A DNA stretch of 64,000 nt, from positions 14,247,717-14,311,716 of the forward strand of contig NC_088305.1 in assembly GCF_032854445.1 (NCBI RefSeq). The letters run 5' to 3'. Numbering within the stretch: position 1 is the stretch's first letter; every line of letters begins with the position of its first letter. A program made the position numbers and the translations under genes. Shown piece by piece: positions 51,832 to 53,199 of the stretch. Under the pieces are notes generated by a model. The model had not been told where the DNA came from. It saw nothing but the letters and a program-made list of their open reading frames with translations, and did no database searches. The DNA comes from Liolophura sinensis. Taxonomy: Eukaryota > Mollusca > Polyplacophora > Chitonida > Chitonidae.

Positions 51832-52874
51832 TCGCTTGTAGGTGCACACGCGGGTACAAAATCAATCGTGGGTATCATGCCACCTTAATACAATTAAATG
51901 CATAATATTGATACAGGTTTACAGATGTCAGATGGCAGGTTCACAGATGTTTCTCCTGATGCTCTCTTTATATTAACGCAGTCGTTTCCTTCAAAGGGGG
52001 AACATAACCACCCCCCTATATACTTACACACAGACAGCGTTGGGATAGGTTTTACATGAAGTCTTTGCACAAGGATCATCCAGACAAGTAACGGCGGGTT
52101 CCTGGGGCGAACAATCTGTCAAAACAAAGAGCATTCATGATCTAGATTTCGTCTTATTTGCTTCTGGAAACAGAGAATGACAGATTTTTTTTCACAGGCC
52201 GTACATGTACACAAGAATATTTCACCTTATCACTTATCCAGAAAATAAATGAGCAAGCAAAAGATAGATCTGGAAAAAATTACCAAAATTGGTGCTTTCT
52301 AGCTCAACTTATGATCGCTTATGATGTCAACTTACCACAATTGACTTCAAATCCTTGTATGTAATGCGTTGCGGAGCACCCGCCACAATAGCTTGCTCTG
52401 AAATAATAACCCTTTTGTCACGCCAAATGTCGATACTACACACATTACATAAAATATAACGTATTATACAAGTACTTTCCAGCCATACGACCTGCCAAAT
52501 AAGCTTATCCCTGAGTGGGATATACCCGTACGTGGACGAGTACATGTTTACTGATTGTTACTAACGCAATGTAAAAGATTCCTGTTTCAAGTAAAAATAC
52601 CCTACTTCATTTTGTAAATGTGAAATGTTTAGTGTAAAAGGTAAACATCTACACAATATGCGTAAAAACATCTACACAATAATCCCTGAACGTTTACAAG
52701 AAATTCTAACAGCGTACAAGGTGCAGTGTCAAGTGACTTCACATAGCTTGTGCGCTTGTGCGCAGACACTACATAACGCGACTTACAGACAGTCCGCTTT
52801 AGGGTAACGGGTACAGGGGAACCGCTCACACGGTTTGTAATCGCATTCTGTCTTCGGTTTATCTGGAGGACACT
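1129..52874 (-). CDS. Giant multi-exon gene: tandem six-Cys (VWC-half/pacifastin-like) domain protein, partial
   Basis: This entry spans the recognisable exons of one gene. I find four 5' exons carrying two eight-Cys domains, then 62 exons each carrying one six-Cys domain. Every array exon starts after phase 1 and ends in phase 1, so any exon can be skipped or duplicated without breaking the frame, and the spliced frame stays open over about 7320 nt. All have a GT donor (mostly GTAAGT or GTGAGT) and an AG acceptor. The domain pattern is C-x16/17-C-N-x-C-x-C-x3-G-x3-C-T-x3-C, with I-G-x-x-[YF] before the second Cys. This matches the first subdomain of VWC modules and resembles pacifastin inhibitors, whose first loop is shorter (9-12 residues). 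One residue separates C6 from the next C1, usually S, F, R or E. A secreted matrix protein, protease-inhibitor array or growth-factor binder are all possible. The start codon, stop codon and UTRs were not found. Confidence 0.85.
1640..1850 (+). mobile_element. tRNA-derived SINE, near complete
   Basis: Contains a B-box-like 'gtgagttcaagtcc', a central 'caacctgcggatggtcgtggg' block, 'ccaccataatgctggccgccgtcg', then the 'aagtgaaatattcttga' tail and an A-rich end. Best sense-strand copy in the window. Confidence 0.75.
2142..2322 (+). mobile_element. SINE 3' part with repeated tail
   Basis: 3' half of the same SINE, followed by a second partial tail ('tcttgagtactgtgtagaacaccaatcaaataaataaat'). 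It abuts the donor of exon D61. Confidence 0.7.
2338..2451 (-). CDS. Array exon D61, K-type domain (114 nt)
   Basis: Opens [15 protein letters not shown]. The loop before C5 is R-T-D-G-T-I-D and the C5-C6 loop is T-K-D-I. All six Cys are present. Donor TGCA|gtaagt and acceptor tttcag|GC are intact. A SINE tail lies within 30 bp of the donor (to about 2322). Confidence 0.88.
3428..3541 (-). CDS. Array exon D60, R-like domain (114 nt)
   Basis: Opens [22 protein letters not shown] replaces the usual R-I-G. The C5-C6 loop is T-Q-R-A. Donor TGTC|gtaagt and acceptor catag|TT are intact. Its upstream intron (about 3597-3720) has a second copy near 7066-7183. Confidence 0.87.
4147..4260 (-). CDS. 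Array exon D59, RS-type domain (114 nt)
   Basis: Opens [19 protein letters not shown]. The loop before C5 is N-E-G-G-D-I-T and the C5-C6 loop is T-D-K-P. Donor TGCT|gtgagt and acceptor aatag|CA are intact. It follows an F-type exon in gene order, as RS exons do elsewhere in this gene. Confidence 0.87.
4605..4855 (-). mobile_element. SINE copy, antisense to + strand
   Basis: Reverse copy running from the 'ttttaaagccgtgctcaagaa' tail to a tRNA-like head near 4850, including 'gagctggacttgaactc' (B box on the minus strand). Confidence 0.7.
4925..5035 (-). CDS. Array exon D58, F-type domain (111 nt)
   Basis: Opens [18 protein letters not shown], a diverged member of the F class. The core is C-N-T-C-N-C, the next loop N-R-G-G-N-V-V and the C5-C6 loop T-Q-K-A. 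Splice sites are intact (TGCT|gtaagt and aaacag|GG). Confidence 0.87.
5331..5444 (-). CDS. Array exon D57, K-type domain (114 nt)
   Basis: Opens [19 protein letters not shown]; the usual I-G is I-L. The loop before C5 is R-E-D-G-T-I-D and the C5-C6 loop is T-N-D-V. Donor TGTC|gtaagt and acceptor tcaag|CA are intact. Confidence 0.87.
5920..6045 (+). mobile_element. SINE 3' part
   Basis: Central and tail blocks ('ccaccataatgctggccgcc', 'gtaaaacaccaattaaataaataaatc'). Confidence 0.7.
7066..7183. repeat. Copy of the D60 upstream intron
   Basis: Closely matches 3597-3720 ('acctgacatattttgaaaaa', 'ggttactagtatcatcgacc', 'aaccaacacctatcc') but has no exon beside it. Confidence 0.8.
8227..8340 (-). 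pseudogene. Decayed RS-type array exon
   Basis: The exon body is clearly homologous to RS-type exons, with C-x-R-S-N, R-D-S-Y, D-C-N-T, G-V-I-T and P-R-C recognisable and a good donor (GCT|gtgagt). Two structural Cys are gone (C3 is Arg, C5 is Trp), and the acceptor position reads tcaa in place of AG before the exon. The downstream intron is closely similar to that of exon D11 at 35557, over roughly 8150-8226 versus 35480-35556. It is probably skipped, with D56 splicing to D57. Confidence 0.8.
8437..8547 (-). CDS. Array exon D56, F-type domain (111 nt)
   Basis: Opens [18 protein letters not shown] with core C-N-T-C-T-C, loop N-E-G-G-N-V-V and C5-C6 loop T-Q-K-A. Splice sites are TGTT|gtaagt and ttgcag|GT. 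It immediately precedes the decayed RS exon in gene order. Confidence 0.9.
8548..9937. other. Introns on either side of D55
   Basis: Apart from exon D55 (9038-9151) I see no coding signal in the two flanking introns (8548-9037 and 9152-9937). Confidence 0.5.
9038..9151 (-). CDS. Array exon D55, S-type domain (114 nt)
   Basis: Opens [19 protein letters not shown], the S class. The loop before C5 is R-S-D-G-T-F-D and the C5-C6 loop T-T-K-V. Donor TGCA|gtaagt and acceptor tttcag|TC are intact. Confidence 0.9.
9938..9960 (-). pseudogene. Truncated S-type exon remnant
   Basis: Only the first 23 nt of an S-type exon survive (its acceptor and the opening C-T-S-P-S-N-Q codons), followed upstream by the normal S-exon intron sequence (compare 17656-17780). 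The rest of the exon and its donor are missing, so a deletion or unequal-crossover breakpoint lies at about 9937/9938. Confidence 0.8.
10212..10325 (-). CDS. Array exon D54, N-type domain (114 nt)
   Basis: Opens [19 protein letters not shown]. The loop before C5 is R-E-D-G-T-I-S and the C5-C6 loop T-N-D-I, the mark of the N class. Splice sites are TGCT|gtgagt and ccacag|CC. Confidence 0.92.
10464..10577 (-). CDS. Array exon D53, R-type domain, subtype c
   Basis: R class with G-E-S in the first loop, Y-A-D-D-C before the core, R-N-D-G-T-I-S and C5-C6 loop T-E-R-P. This combination defines subtype c. Splice sites are TGCT|gtaagt and ccacag|CC. Confidence 0.93.
10714..10827 (-). CDS. Array exon D52, R-type domain, subtype b
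   Basis: R class with G-A-S, Y-P-D-D-C, and Ser in place of Thr in R-D-D-G-S-I-S (subtype b). The C5-C6 loop is T-E-R-P. It sits 250 bp from D53, matching the basic exon-plus-intron period of the array. Confidence 0.93.
11690..11875 (-). mobile_element. Second tRNA-derived repeat family
   Basis: On the minus strand it reads 'ccagtggcctaatggtcag', then '...ccgcttcg' and 'gacccgggatcaaa', like the A-box, anticodon and B-box regions of a tRNA. It is unlike the common SINE in this window. Confidence 0.55.
11880..12068 (-). mobile_element. SINE copy
   Basis: Antisense copy with tail, 'cgacggcggccagaattatgg', 'accatccgcaggttgctg' and 'cggccggagaggaagccagc'. Head truncated. Confidence 0.75.
12156..12269 (-). 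CDS. Array exon D51, R-type domain, diverged
   Basis: Opens [19 protein letters not shown], with Gly of R-I-G changed to Gln. The C5-C6 loop is T-Q-R-P. The donor is TGCT|gtgagt. An antisense SINE lies about 90 bp beyond the donor, ending near 12068. Confidence 0.9.
12400..12600 (+). mobile_element. SINE head with a different body
   Basis: tRNA-like head with A-box-like 'gtggcggaaggggttaac' and B-box-like 'ggagttcaagtccagc', continuing into 'catgctggcttcctctccgg', but the 3' body differs from the common family. Confidence 0.6.
12758..12828. repeat. CATAA-type microsatellite
   Basis: Runs of 'cataa' broken by 'ccata' and 'tacatgtata'. It ends about 10 bp from the donor of D50. Confidence 0.85.
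12837..12950 (-). CDS. Array exon D50, RS-type domain (114 nt)
   Basis: Opens [19 protein letters not shown]. The loop before C5 is N-E-G-G-A-I-T and the C5-C6 loop T-N-K-P. Its donor (gtgagt) is followed within a few bases by a CATAA-type microsatellite. Confidence 0.92.
13296..13406 (-). CDS. Array exon D49, F-type domain (111 nt)
   Basis: Opens [18 protein letters not shown] with core C-N-T-C-V-C and loop N-E-G-G-A-V-A. The C5-C6 loop is T-R-R-A; only this domain and D62 have Arg at the pacifastin P1 position. It ends TGTG|gtaagt, so the junction residue with D50 is Ala. Confidence 0.92.
13799..13912 (-). CDS. Array exon D48, S-type domain (114 nt)
   Basis: S class: [15 protein letters not shown], loop R-S-D-G-T-F-D, C5-C6 loop T-T-K-V. 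Donor TGCA|gtaagt and acceptor tttag|TC are intact. It joins D49 through a Ser junction codon. Confidence 0.92.
13985..14275. repeat. Minisatellite, about 29-30 bp unit
   Basis: About nine to ten copies of a unit like 'cagtattgagaacacaaaat' plus 'gtcatatgg', beginning next to the donor of D47. Confidence 0.8.
14283..14396 (-). CDS. Array exon D47, N-type domain (114 nt)
   Basis: N class with [15 protein letters not shown] and a variant C5-C6 loop T-T-D-I (others have T-N-D-I). A 29-30 bp minisatellite begins immediately beyond its donor in the intron (13985-14275). Confidence 0.92.
14541..14833. mobile_element. Small terminal-inverted-repeat element (MITE-like)
   Basis: The left end 'acacttaacaaaaaaggttc' is inverted at the right end as 'gaaccttttttcttaagagt', with about one mismatch and a one-base indel over 20 bp. 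Inner repeats of 'ggttc' and 'gaaccctttt' add more pairing. About 290 bp, with no coding capacity. Confidence 0.6.
15378..15425 (-). mobile_element. SINE tail fragment
   Basis: Short antisense match to the tail ('tttcttggtgttttacgccg'). Confidence 0.5.
15612..15725 (-). CDS. Array exon D46, R-type domain
   Basis: R class with G-E-S, Y-P-E-D-C (Glu replaces the first Asp before C2), R-D-D-G-T-I-S and T-E-R-P. Splice sites are intact. It lies 251 bp from D45. Confidence 0.92.
15863..15976 (-). CDS. Array exon D45, R-type domain, subtype a
   Basis: R class subtype a: [19 protein letters not shown]. Donor TGCT|gtaagt and acceptor ccacag|CC. First R exon after the F exon of its repeat unit. Confidence 0.93.
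15977..17143. other. F-to-R spacer of unit 5
   Basis: Longer and more diverged copy of the spacer found at 18549-19162, 20788-21390, 23016-23616 and 25494-26096. The 16297-16346 stretch resembles the 3' end of an RS-type exon. Confidence 0.55.
17144..17254 (-). CDS. Array exon D44, F-type domain (111 nt)
   Basis: F class with A-D-F-A-N-D-C (Ala where sister copies have Pro), core C-N-T-C-V-C, loop N-E-G-G-N-V-V and C5-C6 loop T-Q-R-A. Splice sites are TGTT|gtaagt and gtacag|GC. Confidence 0.92.
17566..17679 (-). CDS. Array exon D43, S-type domain
   Basis: S class with [16 protein letters not shown] and T-T-K-V. Its upstream intron is the intact parent-like version of the sequence beside the truncated S exon at 9938. 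Confidence 0.92.
17931..18044 (-). CDS. Array exon D42, N-type domain
   Basis: N class: [16 protein letters not shown]5-C6 loop T-N-D-I. Donor TGCT|gtgagt. Joins the S exon through a Phe junction codon (T|TC). Confidence 0.92.
18183..18296 (-). CDS. Array exon D41, R-type domain, subtype a
   Basis: R class subtype a ([19 protein letters not shown]). Predicted protein is the same as D40, 252 bp away, so this pair is a recent exon duplication. Confidence 0.93.
18435..18548 (-). CDS. Array exon D40, R-type domain, subtype a
   Basis: Same predicted domain as D41 with few nucleotide differences. First R exon of the unit that starts with the F exon at 19163. Splice sites TGCT|gtaagt and ccacag|CC. 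Confidence 0.93.
19163..19273 (-). CDS. Array exon D39, F-type domain
   Basis: F class: [24 protein letters not shown]. Same predicted domain as D33, D27 and D20, its counterparts in neighbouring 2.2-kb units. Confidence 0.93.
19553..19666 (-). CDS. Array exon D38, S-type domain
   Basis: S class with V-G-D-N-Y. The core is followed by T-S-D-G-T-F-D, where Thr replaces Arg; D32 shares this change, marking a recent common origin. C5-C6 loop T-T-K-V. Confidence 0.92.
19919..20032 (-). CDS. Array exon D37, N-type domain
   Basis: N class: [15 protein letters not shown] (Val is private to D25, D31 and D37), T-N-D-I. Splice sites intact. Confidence 0.93.
20171..20284 (-). CDS. Array exon D36, R-type domain, subtype c
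   Basis: R subtype c ([19 protein letters not shown]) with a private R-I-E-Q-T replacing R-I-G-Q-T. The Gly-to-Glu change hits an otherwise nearly invariant position. Confidence 0.92.
20422..20535 (-). CDS. Array exon D35, R-type domain, subtype b
   Basis: R subtype b ([19 protein letters not shown]). Frame is open through the 138-bp intron into D34, which is coincidental because the splice sites are strong. Confidence 0.93.
20674..20787 (-). CDS. Array exon D34, R-type domain, subtype a
   Basis: R subtype a ([19 protein letters not shown]). Follows the F exon at 21391. Counterpart of D28. Confidence 0.93.
21391..21501 (-). CDS. Array exon D33, F-type domain
   Basis: F class, A-D-F-P-N-D-C, C-V-C core, T-Q-R-A loop. 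Lies 2228 bp from D39 and 2226 bp from D27, which defines the higher-order period. Confidence 0.93.
21781..21894 (-). CDS. Array exon D32, S-type domain
   Basis: S class with V-G-N-N-Y and the T-S-D-G-T-F-D variant shared with D38. C5-C6 loop T-T-K-V. Splice sites TGCA|gtaagt and cttag|TT. Confidence 0.92.
22147..22260 (-). CDS. Array exon D31, N-type domain
   Basis: N class with R-V-D-G-T-I-S and T-N-D-I; same predicted domain as D37 and D25. Confidence 0.93.
22399..22512 (-). CDS. Array exon D30, R-type domain, subtype c
   Basis: R subtype c (G-E-S, R-N-D-G-T-I-S, T-E-R-P), but with Y-P-D-D-C where the other c copies have Y-A-D-D-C. This looks like a local conversion tract from a neighbouring a or b copy. 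Confidence 0.92.
22650..22763 (-). CDS. Array exon D29, R-type domain, subtype b variant
   Basis: R subtype b (R-D-D-G-S-I-S) with C5-C6 loop T-Q-R-P; Glu is changed to Gln, a change shared only with the diverged D51. Confidence 0.92.
22902..23015 (-). CDS. Array exon D28, R-type domain, subtype a
   Basis: R subtype a ([19 protein letters not shown]). Counterpart of D34 one higher-order unit away (2228 bp). Confidence 0.93.
23617..23727 (-). CDS. Array exon D27, F-type domain
   Basis: F class, same predicted domain as D33. Begins the second of the near-identical 2.2-kb units. Confidence 0.93.
24007..24120 (-). CDS. Array exon D26, S-type domain
   Basis: S class with V-G-D-N-Y and the ancestral R-S-D-G-T-F-D. 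C5-C6 loop T-T-K-V. Splice sites TGCA|gtaagt and cttag|TT. Confidence 0.92.
24373..24486 (-). CDS. Array exon D25, N-type domain
   Basis: N class with [19 protein letters not shown]. Donor TGCT|gtgagt. Confidence 0.93.
24627..24740 (-). CDS. Array exon D24, R-type domain, subtype c
   Basis: R subtype c ([19 protein letters not shown]). Second c copy of the doubled b-c pair in this unit. Confidence 0.93.
24877..24990 (-). CDS. Array exon D23, R-type domain, subtype b variant
   Basis: R subtype b (R-D-D-G-S-I-S, T-E-R-P) with private changes Q-T-F-P-D-N-C: Tyr to Phe and Asp to Asn just before C2. All six Cys and both splice sites are intact. Confidence 0.92.
25129..25242 (-). CDS. Array exon D22, R-type domain, subtype c
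   Basis: R subtype c with a private G-E-T (Ser to Thr) in the first loop, then [16 protein letters not shown]. Confidence 0.93.
25380..25493 (-). CDS. Array exon D21, R-type domain, subtype b
   Basis: R subtype b (G-A-S, R-D-D-G-S-I-S, T-E-R-P). It is 503 bp from D23, so D21-D22 and D23-D24 form a duplicated b-c pair unique to this unit. Confidence 0.93.
26097..26207 (-). CDS. Array exon D20, F-type domain
   Basis: F class, A-D-F-P-N-D-C, C-V-C core, T-Q-R-A. First F exon of the homogenised array. Confidence 0.93.
26517..26630 (-). CDS. Array exon D19, S-type domain
   Basis: S class with R-I-N-V-G-N-N (Asp to Asn) and R-S-D-G-T-F-D, T-T-K-V. Its introns are more diverged than those of the other S copies, placing it at the edge of the homogenised zone. 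Confidence 0.91.
26896..27009 (-). CDS. Array exon D18, N-type domain, diverged
   Basis: Opens [23 protein letters not shown] replaces R-I-G-Q. The C5-C6 loop is T-E-D-I. Donor TGCT|gtgagt, acceptor ttacag|CC. Confidence 0.9.
27010..30153. other. 3.1-kb intron between D18 and D17
   Basis: Separates the homogenised array from the older 5' array. It contains a short antisense SINE tail (27117-27165) and two diverged copies of a sequence with 'cggacact...ttgca' around 28130-28210 and 28260-28360. No array exon is seen. Confidence 0.55.
27117..27165 (-). mobile_element. SINE tail fragment
   Basis: Short antisense tail ('tttgattggtgttttactcc'). Confidence 0.5.
30154..30267 (-). CDS. Array exon D17, RS-type domain
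   Basis: Opens [19 protein letters not shown]. The loop before C5 is N-E-N-G-A-I-T and the C5-C6 loop T-D-R-P. Separated from D18 by a 3.1-kb intron. Confidence 0.9.
30380..31040. repeat. Minisatellite, about 60-70 bp unit
   Basis: Repeated 'gtagcaaagcgtgtaaagta', 'tatcacagtaatatctgggg', 'tagaacctcagctatcacag' blocks in the intron between D17 and D16. Unit lengths alternate because of internal deletions. Confidence 0.8.
31181..31291 (-). CDS. Array exon D16, F-type domain
   Basis: Opens [18 protein letters not shown], core C-N-T-C-V-C, loop Q-R-G-G-N-P-V, C5-C6 loop T-Q-R-A. Splice sites TGCT|gtaagt and cttcag|GT. Confidence 0.9.
32156..32269 (-). CDS. Array exon D15, K-type domain
   Basis: Opens [19 protein letters not shown], core C-N-T-C-A-C, loop N-A-A-G-V-I-V, C5-C6 loop T-T-D-I. 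It precedes an F exon in gene order, as K and S exons always do here. Confidence 0.9.
32495..32625 (+). mobile_element. SINE 3' part
   Basis: Sense copy of the central block and tail, ending in A/T-rich 'aatcaaatcaataaataata'. Confidence 0.7.
32908..33021 (-). CDS. Array exon D14, diverged six-Cys domain
   Basis: Opens [19 protein letters not shown], core C-N-R-C-I-C, C5-C6 loop S-N-D-P (Ser replaces the usual Thr after C5). Splice sites intact. Confidence 0.88.
33205..33285 (+). mobile_element. Degenerate SINE remnant
   Basis: Decayed match to 'ccaccataatgc', '...gtcgtc' and 'tcctgagt' blocks without a tail. Confidence 0.45.
33570..33680 (-). CDS. Array exon D13, diverged six-Cys domain
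   Basis: Opens [18 protein letters not shown], core C-N-R-C-N-C, loop L-T-G-G-I-I-G, C5-C6 loop T-N-N-I. Closer to generic VWC first-half modules than to the array classes. Confidence 0.87.
34752..34865 (-). CDS. Array exon D12, diverged six-Cys domain
   Basis: Opens [19 protein letters not shown], core C-N-K-C-T-C, loop Q-P-S-G-R-I-T, C5-C6 loop T-D-S-P. Donor TGCG|gtaagt; Glu at the junction with D13. Confidence 0.88.
35557..35670 (-). CDS. Array exon D11, RS-related domain
   Basis: Opens [19 protein letters not shown], loop N-E-N-G-V-I-T, C5-C6 loop T-E-N-P. Its downstream intron is shared with the decayed exon at 8227, 27 kb away, showing a segmental copy between the two ends of the gene. 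Confidence 0.9.
35758..35810 (-). mobile_element. SINE tail fragment
   Basis: Antisense tail remnant ('cctagtgtttgacgcctcac'). Confidence 0.45.
36065..36320. repeat. Minisatellite, about 42 bp unit
   Basis: Repeats of 'gatgaatgatgcatctagaa' plus 'aacgtaacacacgtacatgta' in the D11-D10 intron. Confidence 0.75.
36485..36580 (+). mobile_element. SINE tail beside donor of D10
   Basis: Tail block ('attcttgagttcggcgtaaa') and an A/T-rich end extend to within about 20 bp of the D10 donor. Confidence 0.6.
36597..36710 (-). CDS. Array exon D10, diverged six-Cys domain
   Basis: Opens [19 protein letters not shown], core C-N-E-C-I-C, loop N-A-N-G-Q-I-T, C5-C6 loop T-N-R-A. Donor TGCT|gtgagt, acceptor tccag|GA. 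Confidence 0.88.
37397..37507 (-). CDS. Array exon D9, diverged six-Cys domain
   Basis: Opens [18 protein letters not shown], core C-N-V-C-T-C, loop T-E-S-G-A-V-S, C5-C6 loop T-N-E-I. Donor TGTG|gtaggt. A minisatellite starts about 40 bp upstream of its acceptor. Confidence 0.87.
37540..37785. repeat. Minisatellite with 'gagatatgggtatgttttatt'-like unit
   Basis: Four to five degenerate copies containing 'tatgggtatgttttatta' and 'tagggtaaggtatttc', just upstream of exon D9. Confidence 0.75.
38349..38459 (-). CDS. Array exon D8, diverged six-Cys domain
   Basis: Opens [18 protein letters not shown], core C-N-E-C-I-C, loop N-T-N-G-Q-V-T, C5-C6 loop T-D-R-P. Splice sites TGTG|gtaagt and tttcag|GG. 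Confidence 0.88.
38460..39965. other. Intron between D8 and D7
   Basis: Unique sequence followed by a 46-bp minisatellite (39480-39795). No exon seen. Confidence 0.5.
39480..39795. repeat. 46-bp minisatellite, about 7 copies
   Basis: Unit begins 'gcattgacaatggtccaaga' and continues 'gcagctaaatacaacatgac'. Copies are about 46 bp apart. Confidence 0.85.
39966..40076 (-). CDS. Array exon D7, diverged six-Cys domain
   Basis: Opens [18 protein letters not shown], core C-N-T-C-R-C, loop H-N-N-G-I-I-T, C5-C6 loop T-S-N-P. Donor TGTG|gtaaat, acceptor attag|GT. Confidence 0.86.
41010..41345. repeat. Minisatellite, about 30-32 bp unit
   Basis: Degenerate copies of 'cctatcaggatatccagacc' plus 'atctgtttgg', between D7 and D6. 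Confidence 0.75.
41434..41544 (-). CDS. Array exon D6, diverged six-Cys domain
   Basis: Opens [18 protein letters not shown] (Gly of I-G is Ala), core C-N-T-C-T-C, loop N-T-N-G-L-I-T, C5-C6 loop T-N-N-P. Splice sites TGCA|gtaagt and ttgcag|CC. Confidence 0.88.
41718..41870 (-). mobile_element. SINE copy abutting donor of D5
   Basis: Antisense copy from tail to 'accatccgcaggttgctgg'. It ends about 6-10 bp from the donor of exon D5. Confidence 0.75.
41878..41988 (-). CDS. Array exon D5, diverged six-Cys domain
   Basis: Opens [18 protein letters not shown], core C-N-D-C-D-C, loop M-T-N-G-V-V-R, C5-C6 loop G-Q-N-P (Gly replaces Thr). An antisense SINE ends only a few bases from its donor. Confidence 0.86.
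41989..43097. other. Intron between D5 and D4
   Basis: No exon or clear repeat seen. The open frames around 42386-42933 lack splice-site and family support. Confidence 0.45.
43098..43211 (-). CDS. Array exon D4, diverged six-Cys domain
   Basis: Has one extra residue before C1 (E-T-C), then [17 protein letters not shown], core C-N-T-C-T-C, loop G-A-D-G-R-V-T, C5-C6 loop T-N-L-I. The aromatic before C2 is Val. Donor TGTG|gtaagt, acceptor ttag|AA. Confidence 0.86.
43735..43985 (-). mobile_element. SINE copy, near complete
   Basis: Antisense copy with tail, middle and tRNA-like head ('gagctggacttgaattcata', 'ctcggccaaggacgccc'). Confidence 0.7.
44132..44242 (-). CDS. Array exon D3, diverged six-Cys domain
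   Basis: Opens [18 protein letters not shown]. The core is C-S-T-C-T-C, so the usual Asn after C2 is Ser. Loop Q-V-G-G-S-F-S, C5-C6 loop D-N-K-P. Donor TGCC|gtgagt. Confidence 0.86.
44700..44870 (-). mobile_element. SINE 5' half
   Basis: Antisense head and middle ('atagaggaagccagcgtgaa', 'atttgaactcaggacgg'); tail absent. Confidence 0.55.
45290..45400 (-). CDS. Array exon D2, diverged six-Cys domain
   Basis: Opens [18 protein letters not shown], core C-N-E-C-L-C, loop N-V-D-G-T-T-T, C5-C6 loop T-D-R-I. Splice sites TGTG|gtaagt and tttcag|AA. Confidence 0.86.
46598..46714 (-). CDS. Array exon D1, first six-Cys domain (117 nt)
   Basis: Opens [18 protein letters not shown], core C-K-T-C-M-C, loop G-Y-D-N-Q-V-R, then C-N-P-E-I-C-A-T. 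It lacks the Asn after C2 and the Gly before C5, and has two extra residues after C6. It joins the eight-Cys domains to the array, and its phases match on both sides. Confidence 0.85.
46836..47270. repeat. Minisatellite, about 75-80 bp unit
   Basis: Repeats with 'gggttcctacaaccggaggc', 'tgagatgggaggttacaaag' and 'ctgtaatgttgtagacatg'. Outer copies are more diverged. Confidence 0.75.
48067..48131 (-). CDS. Eight-Cys domain copy 2, second half (65 nt)
   Basis: Reads [21 protein letters not shown]. Starts after phase 2 (cttcag|GTCAAC) and ends in phase 1 at a candidate gtgcgt donor. The donor is the least certain part; the 65-nt length fits both phases exactly and joins to D1 with Ile. It parallels the exon at 52336. 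Confidence 0.78.
48530..48670. repeat. 66-bp direct duplication
   Basis: Two adjacent near-identical copies starting 'acaagaattttcta/tttt' and ending 'aaataaatgtcattatcgta'. Confidence 0.85.
49320..49470 (-). mobile_element. SINE copy
   Basis: Antisense copy with a very well-preserved tail and centre ('tttcacgccgtactcaagta', 'cggcggcggccagcataatgg'). Confidence 0.75.
49580..51345. repeat. 1.7-kb minisatellite, about 34 bp unit
   Basis: About 50 copies of 'catgtatcaccatgacaatg' plus 'tgtatctacacccc', with a 5' subfamily carrying 'aagtatgaaaacctggcaat'. The two subfamilies alternate near 50.3-50.45 kb. Confidence 0.9.
51718..51828. repeat. CA/TG microsatellite
   Basis: About 110 bp of CA dinucleotide with one interruption ('cccatacaccc'). 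Confidence 0.95.
52028..52115 (-). CDS. Eight-Cys domain copy 2, first half (88 nt)
   Basis: Reads [10 protein letters not shown], then [10 protein letters not shown] and K-T-Y-P-N-A-V-C-V. Phase 1 entry (tgacag|AT), phase 2 exit (TGTGT|gtaagt). Same length and phases as 52787-52874, so the two are copies. I do not have a firm family name for this C-x4-P-C ... P-x-A-x-C ... C-G-x-C domain. Confidence 0.83.
52336..52397 (-). CDS. Eight-Cys domain copy 1, second half (62 nt)
   Basis: Reads [20 protein letters not shown]. Phase 2 entry (tttcag|AGCAAG), phase 1 exit (TTGTG|gtaagt). Aligns with the 48067 exon through C-G-x-C, an aromatic, and V-N-C. Joins copy 2 through Asp. Confidence 0.83.
52787..52874 (-). 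CDS. Eight-Cys domain copy 1, first half (88 nt)
   Basis: Reads [29 protein letters not shown]. Phase 1 entry (ttgcag|AG), phase 2 exit (TGTCT|gtaagt). This is the most 5' exon that I can assign with confidence. The upstream exon must end in phase 1. Confidence 0.83.
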
Positions 52875-53199
52875 CTGCAAAGAAGCAAGAACACATTCAC
52901 GTATACGCGTTATCACGTTCTACGAAAAGGGTACACAGAAAATAGAAGAGTAAATAGATACATTGCATGAGAATGACTAAATCTAACATAAGGCCACATG
53001 CAACTTGATGCGTCAATGGCCCAGTTGACTGAGGTTGACTGAGGATTTTGCGAAAGAGCCAGCCATCGCGAATGTACAAGCCCATGCCTGCCTGATGTGT
53101 CAGTCACACTAAGTTGTACTTTTGAAAATCCATCCATTCGCATTAAGCAGAACACTCAATGAACTCTTCCAGCGATTCATGTAAGACGTGTAAACTTGA

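Larger units (their letters stand above)
48132..52027. other. 3.9-kb intron inside eight-Cys domain copy 2
   Basis: This phase-2 intron splits the domain and is dominated by a duplicated 66-bp block (48530-48670), a SINE (49320-49470), a 1.7-kb minisatellite and a CA microsatellite. The equivalent intron in copy 1 is only 389 bp. Confidence 0.7.

Noticed and set aside
51626-51888. Open frames of alternating Cys-Val or His-Thr
   Set aside because: They are translations of the CA/TG microsatellite.
52190-52230. SINE tail fragment ('ggccgtac...aagaatatttcac')
   Set aside because: Only a short match is visible, too little to call.
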